Position numbers and translations under genes: made by a program. The notes beneath the pieces are model-generated. The model was not told the DNA's origin and did not search any database. It saw nothing but the letters and a program-made list of their open reading frames with translations. From Streptomyces sp. NBC_01314 (lineage in GTDB: Bacteria > Actinomycetota > Actinomycetes > Streptomycetales > Streptomycetaceae), in the NCBI RefSeq assembly GCF_041435215.1, contig NZ_CP108394.1, forward strand, positions 8,804,001 through 8,868,000: DNA of 64,000 nt, read 5' to 3'. This document shows, piece by piece, positions 17,126 to 27,355 of this stretch (within the stretch, counting starts at the first letter, position 1; the number at the start of each line of letters is the position of its first letter).

Positions 17126-17284
17126 TCCTCGGACCGGACGGGCCGAGTGCGCCCGGTCGGCGATGAGCAGCGGGCGCGCGCCTGCCGGAGACATGCGGCT
17201 GGATGGGGTACGGGCAACCAGTACCCTTGTCCGGGGCGCTTTCCGTCCCGCCCCACCACCTCGGACCAGGAAAGGTGCTCCCCA

Positions 17285-17962
17285 GTGGAACGCGCCACAG
17301 TGATCGTTGCCATCGACGGCCCCTCCGGCACGGGCAAGTCGAGCACCTCGAAGGCCGTGGCCGCACAGCTCGGGCTGAGCTACCTGGACACGGGAGCCCA
17401 GTACCGGGCGATCACGTGGTGGATGGTCAACAACGCCATCGACATAGAGGACCCGTCGGCGATCGCCGCCGTCGCCGGCAAGCCGGACATCGTGTCGGGC
17501 ACCGATCCGTCCGGGCCGACCATCACCGTCGACGGCACGGACGTCGCCGGGCCGATCCGCACCCAGGAGGTCACCTCCAAGGTCAGCGCGGTCAGCGCCG
17601 TACCGGAGGTGCGGGCGCGGATCACCGAACTGCAGCGGTCCATCGCGTCGGACACCGAGAGCGGCATCGTGGTCGAGGGCCGTGACATCGGCACGACCGT
17701 ACTGCCGGACGCCGACCTGAAGATCTTCCTCACCGCCTCGCCGGAGGCCCGCGCCGCGCGCCGCAGCGGCGAGCTGAAGGGCGCCGACGTCCAGGCGACC
17801 CGTGAGGCCCTTCTCAAGCGGGACGCGGCCGACTCCAGCCGGAAGACCTCGCCGCTCGCCAAGGCGGACGACGCGGTCGAGGTGGACACCTCGGACCTCA
17901 CCCTCCAGCAGGTCATCGAGTGCGTGGTCACCCTCGTCGAGGAGAAGCGGGCGGGAAAGTGA
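17285..17962 (+). CDS. cmk: Cytidylate kinase
   Basis: A 225-residue (d)CMP kinase. IDGPSGTGKSS (residues 10-20) is the P-loop, YLDTGAQYRA contains the CMP-binding strand, VVEGRDIGTTVLP the conserved Arg-Asp motif and RDAADSSRKTSPL the lid. The GTG start is positioned by AGGAAAGG about nine bases upstream. The stop overlaps the next gene by four bases. The cmk-acyltransferase-der order is conserved among actinomycetes. Confidence 0.95.
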   Translation: MERATVIVAIDGPSGTGKSSTSKAVAAQLGLSYLDTGAQYRAITWWMVNNAIDIEDPSAIAAVAGKPDIVSGTDPSGPTITVDGTDVAGPIRTQEVTSKVSAVSAVPEVRARITELQRSIASDTESGIVVEGRDIGTTVLPDADLKIFLTASPEARAARRSGELKGADVQATREALLKRDAADSSRKTSPLAKADDAVEVDTSDLTLQQVIECVVTLVEEKRAGK

Positions 17963-18669
17963 GCGAAGCCTCAGCGGACCGGGCCCCGTCGGCCCGAGCG
18001 ACCTCGGCCCGGACACCGTCGGCCGAGGCTCCTTCGTCGCGTGGCGCCGAGGTGGGCCGGCGGATCGGCGTCGGTCTGATGTACGGGCTGTGGAAGCCGC
18101 GCGTGCTGGGCGCCTGGCGGGTCCCCGTGACCGGCCCGGTGATCCTCGCCGCCAACCACTCCCACATCATCGACGGCCCGATGGTCATCGGCGTGGCGCC
18201 CAGGCCCTCGCACTTCCTGGTCAAGAAGGAGGCGTTCGTCGGTCTGTTCGGCCCCTTCATGCACGCCGTCGGCCAGGTGGAGGTGGACCGTTCGACCGCC
18301 GACCGCACCGCCGTCACCCGCGCGCTCGCCGTCCTGGCCGATGGCGGCGTGCTCGGTATCTTCCCGGAGGGCACCCGGGGCGAGGGCGACTTCGCCTCGC
18401 TGCGCGCCGGGCTCTCCTACTTCGCCGTGCGCAGCGGCGCACCGATCGTCCCGGTGGCCGTACTGGGAAGCACGGAGCGGCGCGGACGGTTGATAAAGGC
18501 GCTGCCCCCGCTGCGCTCCCGCGTCGACGTCGTCTTCGGCGACCCGTTCGAGGCGGGCGACGGCAGCGGACGGCGTACGCGCAAGGCCCTCGACGAGGCG
18601 ACCGTGCGCATCCAGAAGCATCTCGGCGCGCACCTGGAGCATGCCCGGCGGCTCACCGGCCGCCGGTAA
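17959..18669 (+). CDS. 1-acyl-sn-glycerol-3-phosphate acyltransferase-like protein
   Basis: A 236-residue PlsC-family acyltransferase, probably acting on lysophospholipid at the inner membrane face. NHSHIIDGP (about residues 78-86) is the NHxxxxD catalytic block and FPEGTRG (about 140-146) the acyl-acceptor binding block. The first 35 residues are Ala/Ser/Arg-rich. The GTG start overlaps the cmk stop codon. The acyl donor and acceptor are not defined. Confidence 0.9.
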   Translation: MSEASADRAPSARATSARTPSAEAPSSRGAEVGRRIGVGLMYGLWKPRVLGAWRVPVTGPVILAANHSHIIDGPMVIGVAPRPSHFLVKKEAFVGLFGPFMHAVGQVEVDRSTADRTAVTRALAVLADGGVLGIFPEGTRGEGDFASLRAGLSYFAVRSGAPIVPVAVLGSTERRGRLIKALPPLRSRVDVVFGDPFEAGDGSGRRTRKALDEATVRIQKHLGAHLEHARRLTGRR

Positions 18670-18776
18670 AACGCCGGGCGCCCGATCGGGCGCTGGGCGA
18701 CACTGAGTAGTGGACCAGCCGGCGGACAAGCCGGGTGCTCCACCGATCACCACGATGACTACGAGGTACGGACTTC

Positions 18777-20237
18777 ATGAACGACCAGTTTCCCTCCGAG
18801 CACGAGCACGGAGAGCTTGGCGACGCCGAGTACGCGGAGTTCATGGAGCTCGCCGCGGTAGAGGGCTTCGACATCGAGGACGTCGAGGGCGCGATCGAGG
18901 AGGCGGGCCACGGCCCGCTGCCCATCCTCGCCATCGTCGGCCGCCCGAACGTCGGCAAGTCGACGCTCGTGAACCGGATCATCGGCCGCCGCGAGGCGGT
19001 CGTCGAGGACAAGCCCGGCGTCACCCGCGACCGCGTCACCTACGAGGCCGAGTGGGCGGGCCGCCGCTTCAAGGTCGTCGACACCGGCGGCTGGGAGCAG
19101 GACGTCCTCGGCATCGACGCCTCCGTCGCCGCCCAGGCCGAGTACGCCATCGAGGCCTCCGACGCCGTCGTGTTCGTCGTCGACGCCAAGGTCGGCGTCA
19201 CCGACACCGACGAGGCCGTCGTCCGGTTGCTCCGCAAGGCCAACAAGCCCGTGGTGCTCTGCGCCAACAAGGTCGACGGCCCGAGCGGCGAGGCCGATGC
19301 CACCGCTCTGTGGGCCCTCGGCGTCGGTGAGCCGCACCCGGTCTCCTCGCTGCACGGCCGCGGCACCGGCGACATGCTGGACGCCGTCCTGGAGGCCCTG
19401 CCGGAGGCGCCCGAGCAGACCTTCGGCACGGCCGTCGGCGGCCCCCGCCGTATCGCCCTGATCGGCCGCCCGAACGTCGGCAAGTCCTCCCTCCTCAACA
19501 AGGTGGCGAACGAGGATCGCGTCGTCGTCAACGAGGTCGCGGGCACGACCCGTGACCCGGTCGACGAGCTGATCGAACTCGGCGGTGTCGTCTGGAAGTT
19601 CGTCGACACGGCGGGCATCCGCAAGCGCGTTCACCTCCAGCAGGGCGCCGACTACTACGCCTCGCTGCGCACCGCCGCCGCCGTCGAGAAGGCGGAGGTG
19701 GCCGTCATCCTCATCGACGCCTCCGAGTCCATCTCGGTCCAGGACCAGCGCATCGTGACGATGGCGGTCGATGCGGGCCGCGCGCTGGTCATCGCGTACA
19801 ACAAGTGGGACACCCTCGACGAGGAGCGCCGCTACTACCTGGAGCGGGAGATCGAGACCGAGTTCGCCCAGGTCGCCTGGGCGCCCCGGGTCAACGTCTC
19901 GGCGCGCACCGGCCGGCACATGGAGAAGCTGGTCCCCGCCATCGAGTCGGCCCTCGCCGGCTGGGAGACCCGCGTCCCGACGGGCCGCCTGAACGCCTTC
20001 CTCGGCGAACTGGTCGCCGCCCACCCGCACCCGGTCCGGGGCGGCAAGCAGCCCCGCATCCTCTTCGGCACCCAGGCCGGCACGAAGCCCCCGCGCTTCG
20101 TCCTCTTCGCCTCCGGCTTCATCGAGGCGGGCTACCGACGCTTCATCGAGCGCCGGCTGCGTGAGGAGTTCGGCTTCGAGGGCACCCCGATCCACATCTC
20201 GGTGCGGGTGCGCGAGAAGCGCGGCAGGAAGAAGTAG
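18777..20237 (+). CDS. der: Ribosome biogenesis GTPase Der (EngA)
   Basis: A 486-residue double GTPase needed for 50S assembly. Two G domains each carry GRPNVGKS (about residues 57-64 and 229-236), with NKVD and NKWD as the base-specificity motifs and DTGGW and DTAGI as the Walker B motifs. A C-terminal KH-like domain (from about residue 395) binds RNA. An acidic N-terminal extension of about 45 residues precedes the first G domain, as in other Streptomyces. It ends the forward operon, with a strong hairpin directly after the stop codon. Confidence 0.97.
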   Translation: MNDQFPSEHEHGELGDAEYAEFMELAAVEGFDIEDVEGAIEEAGHGPLPILAIVGRPNVGKSTLVNRIIGRREAVVEDKPGVTRDRVTYEAEWAGRRFKVVDTGGWEQDVLGIDASVAAQAEYAIEASDAVVFVVDAKVGVTDTDEAVVRLLRKANKPVVLCANKVDGPSGEADATALWALGVGEPHPVSSLHGRGTGDMLDAVLEALPEAPEQTFGTAVGGPRRIALIGRPNVGKSSLLNKVANEDRVVVNEVAGTTRDPVDELIELGGVVWKFVDTAGIRKRVHLQQGADYYASLRTAAAVEKAEVAVILIDASESISVQDQRIVTMAVDAGRALVIAYNKWDTLDEERRYYLEREIETEFAQVAWAPRVNVSARTGRHMEKLVPAIESALAGWETRVPTGRLNAFLGELVAAHPHPVRGGKQPRILFGTQAGTKPPRFVLFASGFIEAGYRRFIERRLREEFGFEGTPIHISVRVREKRGRKK

Positions 20238-20249
20238 ACAGCGGCACGA

Positions 20250-20295
20250 CATGAGGAGGCGGCCACCCGGACATCCGGGTGGCCGCCTCCTCATG
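20250..20295. terminator. Very strong stem-loop after der
   Basis: A perfect 21-base-pair stem (20250-20270 with 20275-20295) with the loop ACAT, starting 12 bases after the der stop codon. It has no U-tract, as is usual in Streptomyces. It separates der from the convergent gene at 20304 and probably terminates transcription from both sides. Confidence 0.9.
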
Positions 20296-20303
20296 TGCCC
20301 GCT

Positions 20304-20759
20304 TCAAAGACCTCGGCGTGGGCCCGGGGGCAGTGGGGACGGGATGTGGTGCATCCCCGTGTACCCGGTGGGGATGCGCCCCACCGGCTGCCACACGGCC
20401 GTCGTCGTCGCCGTCTGACCGGACTGTGTCTCGCGCTGGGTGGCGAGATGCCCCGCCCCGTGCCGGGCGGCGAACGAGCCGGAGGTGTACGGAGCTGTGG
20501 TGCGAGATCCGCCCGAGCCGTGCGACAGGCTGCCGAAGCCCGTGAACCCCAGATCCTCCTCCCCGTGCCGGTCGCCCGGCAGGGTGCGGTAGGTCCTGAC
20601 CCACTCCGCGTAGAGCGTGTCGTAGATGGGCGTGGCCGACGGATCCTGAGTCGGCCGCATGGACGGGATCGACTGGTAGGACTGGCGGCGAGGAACCTCG
20701 TATGCGTGCACGCCTGTGCCAACGACCCCACCGCGGAAGGGATGCGCTGCCTCCACCAT
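20304..20759 (-). CDS. Conserved Streptomyces protein, unknown function
   Basis: A protein of up to 151 residues. The recognisable core is ATPIYDTLYAEWVRTYRTLPGDR, presented here only as its landmarks TPIYDTLYAEW and RTLPGD; the remainder is Gly/Ser/Thr/Pro-rich and probably disordered. A TPIYD-like motif is typical of a group of short Streptomyces proteins of unknown role. The start is uncertain: a GTG at 20711 would remove 16 residues that look unconserved, and neither site has a good ribosome binding site. It converges on der and shares its terminator. Confidence 0.6.
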   Translation of the reverse strand: MVEAAHPFRGGVVGTGVHAYEVPRRQSYQSIPSMRPTQDPSATPIYDTLYAEWVRTYRTLPGDRHGEEDLGFTGFGSLSHGSGGSRTTAPYTSGSFAARHGAGHLATQRETQSGQTATTTAVWQPVGRIPTGYTGMHHIPSPLPPGPRRGL

Positions 20760-20857
20760 TCAGCCTCCGGGAAGGAATCGCGGCCCCGAGGGGCGCGGGG
20801 CTGTACCGATATGCGGCTCCGCCATGGCGGATTGTCACGGCTCGCCGAGCGGCGCGA

Positions 20858-21628
20858 TCAGGTGCCGGCCAGCGGCAGGGTGGCCGCCACCAACTTCCCG
20901 TTGGCCGCCGCCTTGTCGAGCGCGTCCCGCAGCAGATCCTCCCGCGGCTGCCGTCCGATCGACCCCACCGGCGCCGCGAACAGCAGCACCTGCTGGTGCT
21001 TGTTCGCGGCCGCCCGCCACGCGTCGGCGACCTGCAGCGCCTGATGGGCCTGCCACCACGCGACCGGCGAACCACCGGAGGGGCCCGGCTGCAGGATGGC
21101 GTGCAGCTGACCCATGGCGAGCAGGACGGACCAGCCGTGCAGTACGGGTGGTACGGAGTCGATCTGGGGGAGCGGCATGAAGCCCTGCTCGATGAGCAGC
21201 GGCAGGAAGTCGTCGCCCACGCCGGTCGTGCCGGGGCGGGCGATGGGAGCGGTCGGTTCGACGACCAGCGCCGGGTGCAGCTCGCCGCTGAGCAGGATCA
21301 GTCCGCTGGTGACGCCGAGCACGGCCTGCTCGGGGACGGCCTGGGCCGGGTTGTCCCCGGCGATGGAACGGGCGGCGCCCTGCAACTGCTCCTCGGTGAC
21401 CTGGACCACCTGGGAGGGCAGACAGGTGGCGTGGGCGAAGGCGAGTACGGCTGTCTCGTCGCCGACGAAGAGAACGGTGCTGGTGCGCTCCTGCTCGGAG
21501 TCGCCGGGGGTGCGGCACGACGTGCAGTCGTAGCCGCCGGGGGCGTTCTCTCCGGCGAGCAGCCGGTCGGCCTCTTCGTCGCCGATCTCGGCGCGTACCT
21601 CGTCGCTGACCTCGAGCATGCGCGGCAC
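20858..21628 (-). CDS. Conserved protein, unknown function
   Basis: A 256-residue soluble protein. It starts at GTG 21628 with GAGGAG six bases upstream; the longer upstream frame is not conserved-looking. A CxxC-like pair (DCTSCRTPG, about residue 35) near the N-terminus could bind metal. The rest alternates strands and helices (VLFVGDETAVLAFAHATC, VTSGLILLSGELHPALVVE) with no catalytic motif I can recognise. It is divergent from the Rpf-like gene, with a 535-base control region between them. Confidence 0.65.
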   Translation of the reverse strand: MPRMLEVSDEVRAEIGDEEADRLLAGENAPGGYDCTSCRTPGDSEQERTSTVLFVGDETAVLAFAHATCLPSQVVQVTEEQLQGAARSIAGDNPAQAVPEQAVLGVTSGLILLSGELHPALVVEPTAPIARPGTTGVGDDFLPLLIEQGFMPLPQIDSVPPVLHGWSVLLAMGQLHAILQPGPSGGSPVAWWQAHQALQVADAWRAAANKHQQVLLFAAPVGSIGRQPREDLLRDALDKAAANGKLVAATLPLAGT

Positions 21629-22832
<1,204 letters not shown>

Positions 22833-22862
22833 CCCGCCCGCGCCCGTTTCCCCTGGGCGCCG

Positions 22863-22896
22863 AGGTCCCACCCGGCACACCCGCCGGGTGGGACCT
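22863..22896. terminator. Stem-loop between the Rpf-like gene and livF
   Basis: An exact 14-base-pair stem (22863-22876 with 22883-22896) around ACACCC lies between two convergent genes and can end transcription from both strands. Confidence 0.85.
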
Positions 22897-22929
22897 GTGC
22901 CTCTCCGGACGGCGACGGCCCCTGCCGTC

Positions 22930-23571
22930 TCAGGCGAGTTCCGCCGCCTCGCCACCGAACGCCAGTGCCCCGCGCCGCAGTTCGTACACCAGGACGCCCG
23001 GTACGCCGCGCAGTCCCGGCGGCAGGCGCTGTTCGGCGACGACCACGCAGGCGTCGAGGTCGCTCAGCAGTTCGTAGGTGCGGGCCGCGACCGCCGGTGA
23101 CATGCCCTGGGTGGGTTCGTCGACGAGGACGACACGCGCGCGGGCCGACAGGGCGCGGGCGAGGGCGAGCACGCGCTGCTCGCCGCCGGAGAGGGTGCCG
23201 GCGCGGCGAGGGAGCAGGGGTCCGAGCCGTGGATAGGCGTCCAGGGCGTACGAGAGGTCCGACGCGGCCAGTTCGAGGTTCTCGCGCACGGTGAGCGAAC
23301 CGAAGACGGCGCGCCGCTCCGGTACGAGGACGAGGCCGCGGCGGGCGCGCTCGTACGCGGGCAGCCGGGTGATGTCGGCCCCGTCCCACACCACGGCGCC
23401 GCCGGAGAGCGGGACCGTGCCGGCGAGGGCCCGCAACGCGGTCGTACGGCCGGAGCCGTTGCGGCCGAGCAGCACGGTGAGGCCGGGGCCCGGGGCGGCG
23501 AGGGTGAGGCCGTGCAGCGCCTCCAGGGGGCCGTATCGGACGCGGGCGTGACGCAGGGAGATGAGGGTCAT
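22930..23571 (-). CDS. livF: Branched-chain amino acid type ABC transporter ATPase (LivF-like)
   Basis: A 213-residue ABC ATPase of the LivF group, shorter than the usual 230-240. The P-loop reads GRNGSGRTT, with Arg where nearly all ABC ATPases have the catalytic Lys; LSGGEQRVLALARAL is an intact signature and VVLVDEPTQGM the Walker B motif with its Glu. The ATG overlaps the stop codon of the fused permease/ATPase gene by four bases. It presumably pairs with the LivG domain of that fusion. The P-loop change could weaken hydrolysis. Confidence 0.88.
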   Translation of the reverse strand: MTLISLRHARVRYGPLEALHGLTLAAPGPGLTVLLGRNGSGRTTALRALAGTVPLSGGAVVWDGADITRLPAYERARRGLVLVPERRAVFGSLTVRENLELAASDLSYALDAYPRLGPLLPRRAGTLSGGEQRVLALARALSARARVVLVDEPTQGMSPAVAARTYELLSDLDACVVVAEQRLPPGLRGVPGVLVYELRRGALAFGGEAAELA

Positions 23572-26500
23572 CGTTCGACCGCCGGGTCGAACGGGTCGCG
23601 TGTGCCCGGTGCACGGAGGACATGGTCGGCGGGGCCGGAGGTGACGATCAGGCCCGCCGCCATGACGTGCACGACGTCCGCGAGGTCCGCGACGAGGTCG
23701 AGGTCGTGCTCGACGACCAGCAGGGCCATGCCGTCGTCGGCGAGGGCGCGCAGCACGCGGGCGAGGGCGGCCAGCTCGGCCGCGTCGAGTCCGGCGGCGG
23801 GTTCGTCGAGCAGCAGCACGCGCGGGCTCCCGGCGAGCGCCCGCGCGAGCTCGACCCGCCGCAGTGTCCCGGTCGGCAGTCCGGCCGCCGGCGCCTTCCG
23901 CACCGGCCCGTCCAGCCCGAACAGCCGCAGCGCCCGCTCCACGGCTCCGGGATCGGCGATCCGGCCCTGCTCGGCGCCGACCCGGACGTTCTCGGCCACG
24001 GTCAACGACGGGAACACGGCCAGCTGTTGAAACGTCCGGGCGATACCGAGCCGGGTTCGGGCGTGCGCCGGCAGCCGCGTGATGTCCCGCCAGCCGAGGC
24101 GCACCTGGCCGGCGCCGGGCCGCAGTGTCCCGGCGAGACAGTGGAAGAGCGTGCTCTTCCCGGCACCGTTGGGACCCACCACCGCGCAGACCCGCCCCGG
24201 GATGACGTCGAGATCGACACCGCCGAGGGCCGTGAACCCGCCGTAACCGAGGTGGAGGTCGCGGGCTTGGAGGGAGGGGGCGGGAGAAGGGGCTGCACGG
24301 GGAGAGCGCGTGGCGCGCCCGCCGGCCGGCCGAGGAGGGGAGGCCGGGACAACCTCGGGCCGGTGCCCGGCGGGAGTGCCGAGGTCGGGGGTGGGCGGTT
24401 GCCGTGCCTTGTCGGACCGTTCCTGGCCGTGATCGGCGGGCTTCGCCTCGTCGGACCGCTTCCCGTCGTGACCGGCGGGCTCCGCCCCGCCCGGCGCGCT
24501 CTCGGTGGGCTGCCCCTCGTCCTGCGACGTGACTCGGCCCGAGGCCGCTACCCGCCACCGTCGGCCGATCCCGTCACGGCCTCGCCCGCCGCCCGGGGTT
24601 CCGCGACCAGGACCGCCGCTGCTCACGGCCGGTCTTCTGCCCACCACGGGGCCCTCGTCCCGGACGGCCTGGTCAAGCGCGTCCTGCGCCGCCGCGCCCG
24701 CGAAGGACCAGCCCCGCGCCGGGCCGTCCGTCGCGGCGACCGCCGAGGCTGTGGCCGCGCCCGTGCCACGTCTCGCCCACCCGGTGCTCGCGTCCTGTGT
24801 CGAGCGGTCCGCCGACGCCGCGCCCCTGCCCGGAAGAGCCGACCTCGGTCGATCCACCCCGACGGGCGCCCCCGCCCGTACCCGCTTTCGGGCCCGCGTC
24901 CCCGCCGACGTCAGCTCGTGTCGGCCGCCCGCCCCCGGCCGCAGCCGTACGAACCCCGCCCGCACCGCTTCGTAGGGCCCGCCGGGGAAGCGGCCCACCA
25001 GGACCGCCAGGACGCCGATGACCGCGGCCGCCACGCCGCCCCTGGTGCCCGCGTCCAGGCCGACCAGCAGGGCGGCCGCCCCGAGAGCGCCGAGCGTGCT
25101 GTCGGCGCCCAGGACGACGATCGCGGCGAACCAGATGAGGCCGCGGACGGGGTCGTAGGCCGTGGGGTCGAAGGCGCGGAGGCCCATGGCGAGCATGCCG
25201 CCGCCGAGGGCGGCCAGGGCGGCGCCCGTCACGAACGCCGCCAGTTTCAGCGACGGGACGCGTACGCCCGCCGCCGACGCGCCCGCCTCGTGGTCCCGCA
25301 GGGCGGCGAGGGCCCGGCCGGTGCGGCCCCGGCGCAGGGCGTGGGTGGCCAGGAGCGCCAGGGACAGCAGTCCCAACTCCAGGACGTAGTAGGCGCGGTC
25401 GCCCTCGAAACCAGGGGGACGGGTGACGGTCAGGCCCGAGGTCGCGTACGGCTGGGCGAAGACGAAGCGGCTCACACCGACGCCCACGGCGAACGTGGCG
25501 AGGGCCAGCGCCAGACCGTGACGGCTGATGGCGGGCCAGCCGGTCAGCAGGCCGAGGGGGGCCACCAGGAGGACGGCCACCAGGAGGGCGGTCAGTTCGG
25601 GGAGCGTGGGGAGGAAGGGGAAGCGGCCGGCCGACAGCAGTGCCGTGAAGAGCGCGCCCAGGCCCGCGTAGGCCGTCTGGCCCAGGGAGATCTGGCCGCC
25701 CCTGCCCGTCACCACCACCAGGGAGAGCAGGACCACGCCCAGCGCGGGCACCTGGACGGCAGTGTGCAGGTCCTCGCCCGCGAAGCCCAGCGGGATCAGG
25801 AACAGCGGGAGCGCCACGATCCACGCGCCGGCGGGTGTGCCGACCCGCGCGGTCGCCGTGCGGGGCAGCGCGTCGCGGGTGCCCACGCCGGGCAGGACCA
25901 GGGCCGCGACGAGGAGGGCGACCACGAACAGGTTGGTGCCCACGGCCTGGAGCAGCGGCTCCGCCCAGCCCGACGGGTGGAACCGGGTCAGCTGGCTCTG
26001 GGCGATCCCGATACCCAGCGCGACCAGCACGGCCATCGGGAGGCTGCGCATCCGGGCGGCGACCGCCACGGCGACCACCTCCATCACCAGGAGCGGCATG
26101 CCGTACGGGTCGAGGCGTACGTACGGGGCCAGCAGGACGCCCGTCAGGCCCGCCGTGAACGAGCCGAACGCCCAGCCCGCGGCGGCGACCCGGTCCGCGT
26201 CGATACCGTCGAGGACGGCGAGGGACCGGTCGTCCACGACGGCGCGGAGCTCGCGGCCGAAGCGTGTCCAGCGGGTGACCGCGCCCACGGTCGCCGCGAC
26301 CGCCAAGGCCACCGCCGGCTGGCCCCACGGGTCGGCCGGCACCAGCGTCGGCGCGTCGTCCCGCGCCCCCTGGCCCCACAGCAGCGCGGCCCCGCCGACA
26401 AGGAGGACGAAGACGCCGATCGAGGCGACCAGTGTCTGTGCCGGGTCGCCGCCGAGCACGGCGAGCGGGCGGAAGACGAGGCGTTCCAGGATCAGGCCGA

Positions 26501-26729
26501 TGGCGGGGGCGACCAGGAACAGGGTCACGAGGGCGCCGAGCCAGAGAGGCCACCCCCACTCCACGGTGAACTGGCGCAGCAGATACGCGCACACCATCGC
26601 GATCGCCCCGTGTGCGAAGTTGAGCACGCCGGTCGCCCGGTACGTCACGATCAGACCGATTCCGGTGAGGGCCGCCGCGCTGCCGACCGACAGCCCGGCC
26701 AGCGTCAGGTCGTACGTCAGGGACGCCAT
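23568..26729 (-). CDS. Single-chain LivH-LivM-LivG ABC transporter
   Basis: A 1053-residue fusion of three normally separate subunits. Residues 1-285 are a LivH-type permease (GLIVTYRATGVLNFAHGAIA), 300-595 a LivM-type permease (GRGGQISLGQTAYAGLGA), 600-818 a Gly/Arg/Pro/Glu-rich hydrophilic linker and 820-1053 a LivG-type ATPase (VVGPNGAGKST; VLLLDEPAAGLD). The ABC signature of the ATPase is degenerate (LPTGTLRRVELARAL). The start at 26729 follows the small membrane protein gene with a one-base overlap. LivF and a separate binding lipoprotein complete the uptake system. The substrate is inferred as an amino acid or a similar small molecule. Confidence 0.9.
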   Translation of the reverse strand: MASLTYDLTLAGLSVGSAAALTGIGLIVTYRATGVLNFAHGAIAMVCAYLLRQFTVEWGWPLWLGALVTLFLVAPAIGLILERLVFRPLAVLGGDPAQTLVASIGVFVLLVGGAALLWGQGARDDAPTLVPADPWGQPAVALAVAATVGAVTRWTRFGRELRAVVDDRSLAVLDGIDADRVAAAGWAFGSFTAGLTGVLLAPYVRLDPYGMPLLVMEVVAVAVAARMRSLPMAVLVALGIGIAQSQLTRFHPSGWAEPLLQAVGTNLFVVALLVAALVLPGVGTRDALPRTATARVGTPAGAWIVALPLFLIPLGFAGEDLHTAVQVPALGVVLLSLVVVTGRGGQISLGQTAYAGLGALFTALLSAGRFPFLPTLPELTALLVAVLLVAPLGLLTGWPAISRHGLALALATFAVGVGVSRFVFAQPYATSGLTVTRPPGFEGDRAYYVLELGLLSLALLATHALRRGRTGRALAALRDHEAGASAAGVRVPSLKLAAFVTGAALAALGGGMLAMGLRAFDPTAYDPVRGLIWFAAIVVLGADSTLGALGAAALLVGLDAGTRGGVAAAVIGVLAVLVGRFPGGPYEAVRAGFVRLRPGAGGRHELTSAGTRARKRVRAGAPVGVDRPRSALPGRGAASADRSTQDASTGWARRGTGAATASAVAATDGPARGWSFAGAAAQDALDQAVRDEGPVVGRRPAVSSGGPGRGTPGGGRGRDGIGRRWRVAASGRVTSQDEGQPTESAPGGAEPAGHDGKRSDEAKPADHGQERSDKARQPPTPDLGTPAGHRPEVVPASPPRPAGGRATRSPRAAPSPAPSLQARDLHLGYGGFTALGGVDLDVIPGRVCAVVGPNGAGKSTLFHCLAGTLRPGAGQVRLGWRDITRLPAHARTRLGIARTFQQLAVFPSLTVAENVRVGAEQGRIADPGAVERALRLFGLDGPVRKAPAAGLPTGTLRRVELARALAGSPRVLLLDEPAAGLDAAELAALARVLRALADDGMALLVVEHDLDLVADLADVVHVMAAGLIVTSGPADHVLRAPGTRDPFDPAVER

Positions 26730-27232
26730 CAGCCCTCCGCGGGCTCGGCGGGGTCGCTTCCGGAGGGTGCCTCGCAGATCGGGCACGGCCGCAGTTCGCC
26801 GCCGGTGAGTACCCGGGAGTCCACCGGCACCGCCTCCGCCTTGCCGGCCACCAGTGGGCAGTCCGCGCGGTGCCAGAGGGTGCCGCCGGGCACCATCAGC
26901 AGCCTGCCGCTGGTGGCGAGGGGCCCGGCCGTCGCCTGCGCGGACGTCTCGGCGTCGGCGTCGGAGGGCTCGGCGGTGACCAGGAGGCCGTACAGCTCCT
27001 CCACACGCGTGGCGGCCAGGGCGTTTCGGCCGTGGGCGAGGAGGACCGCGCCCGCGATGATCAGCGCGGCGCCGGGGACCGTGCAGGAGGCCAGGTAGGG
27101 GAGCTGTCGTTCGGCGAATCGCTCGCCGGAGATGCCGTACCAGCCGACGACGCACAGCACCGCGCCGCCGGCGAGCGCGGCCCAGCCGGCCCAGAGGACG
27201 GGGTGCACGGTCCGCAGTCGGGCTGTCCGCAT
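26729..27232 (-). CDS. Small membrane protein with Cys/His cluster, liv operon
   Basis: A 167-residue protein with two N-terminal transmembrane helices (about residues 10-30 and 45-65) and a cytosolic tail. The tail has WHRADCPLVAGK and, 25 residues later, LRPCPICE, a HxxxC...CxxC arrangement that could bind zinc. It is the first gene of the reverse-strand liv operon and its stop codon overlaps the permease start. The ATG at 27232 has GGGAGCC just upstream. Its role is unknown; assembly or regulation of the transporter is a guess from position. Confidence 0.75.
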   Translation of the reverse strand: MRTARLRTVHPVLWAGWAALAGGAVLCVVGWYGISGERFAERQLPYLASCTVPGAALIIAGAVLLAHGRNALAATRVEELYGLLVTAEPSDADAETSAQATAGPLATSGRLLMVPGGTLWHRADCPLVAGKAEAVPVDSRVLTGGELRPCPICEAPSGSDPAEPAEG

Positions 27233-27355
27233 CGGGGCTCCCACACGTCGTGTGTCTGTCCATCCCAGCCGATGGCTTGCACTATGCCTTCTGCAAGCTG
27301 ACCCTGAAAGAACCGGGCGCGTGCCGCCCGGTCCGACACCCCGGTGGTGAGCCAG

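Noticed and set aside
23568..27263. Liv fusion starting at 27263 (1231 codons)
   Set aside because: The extra 178 residues overlap the small membrane protein gene in another frame and lack permease-like sequence; the LivH start at 26729 couples to that gene's stop codon.
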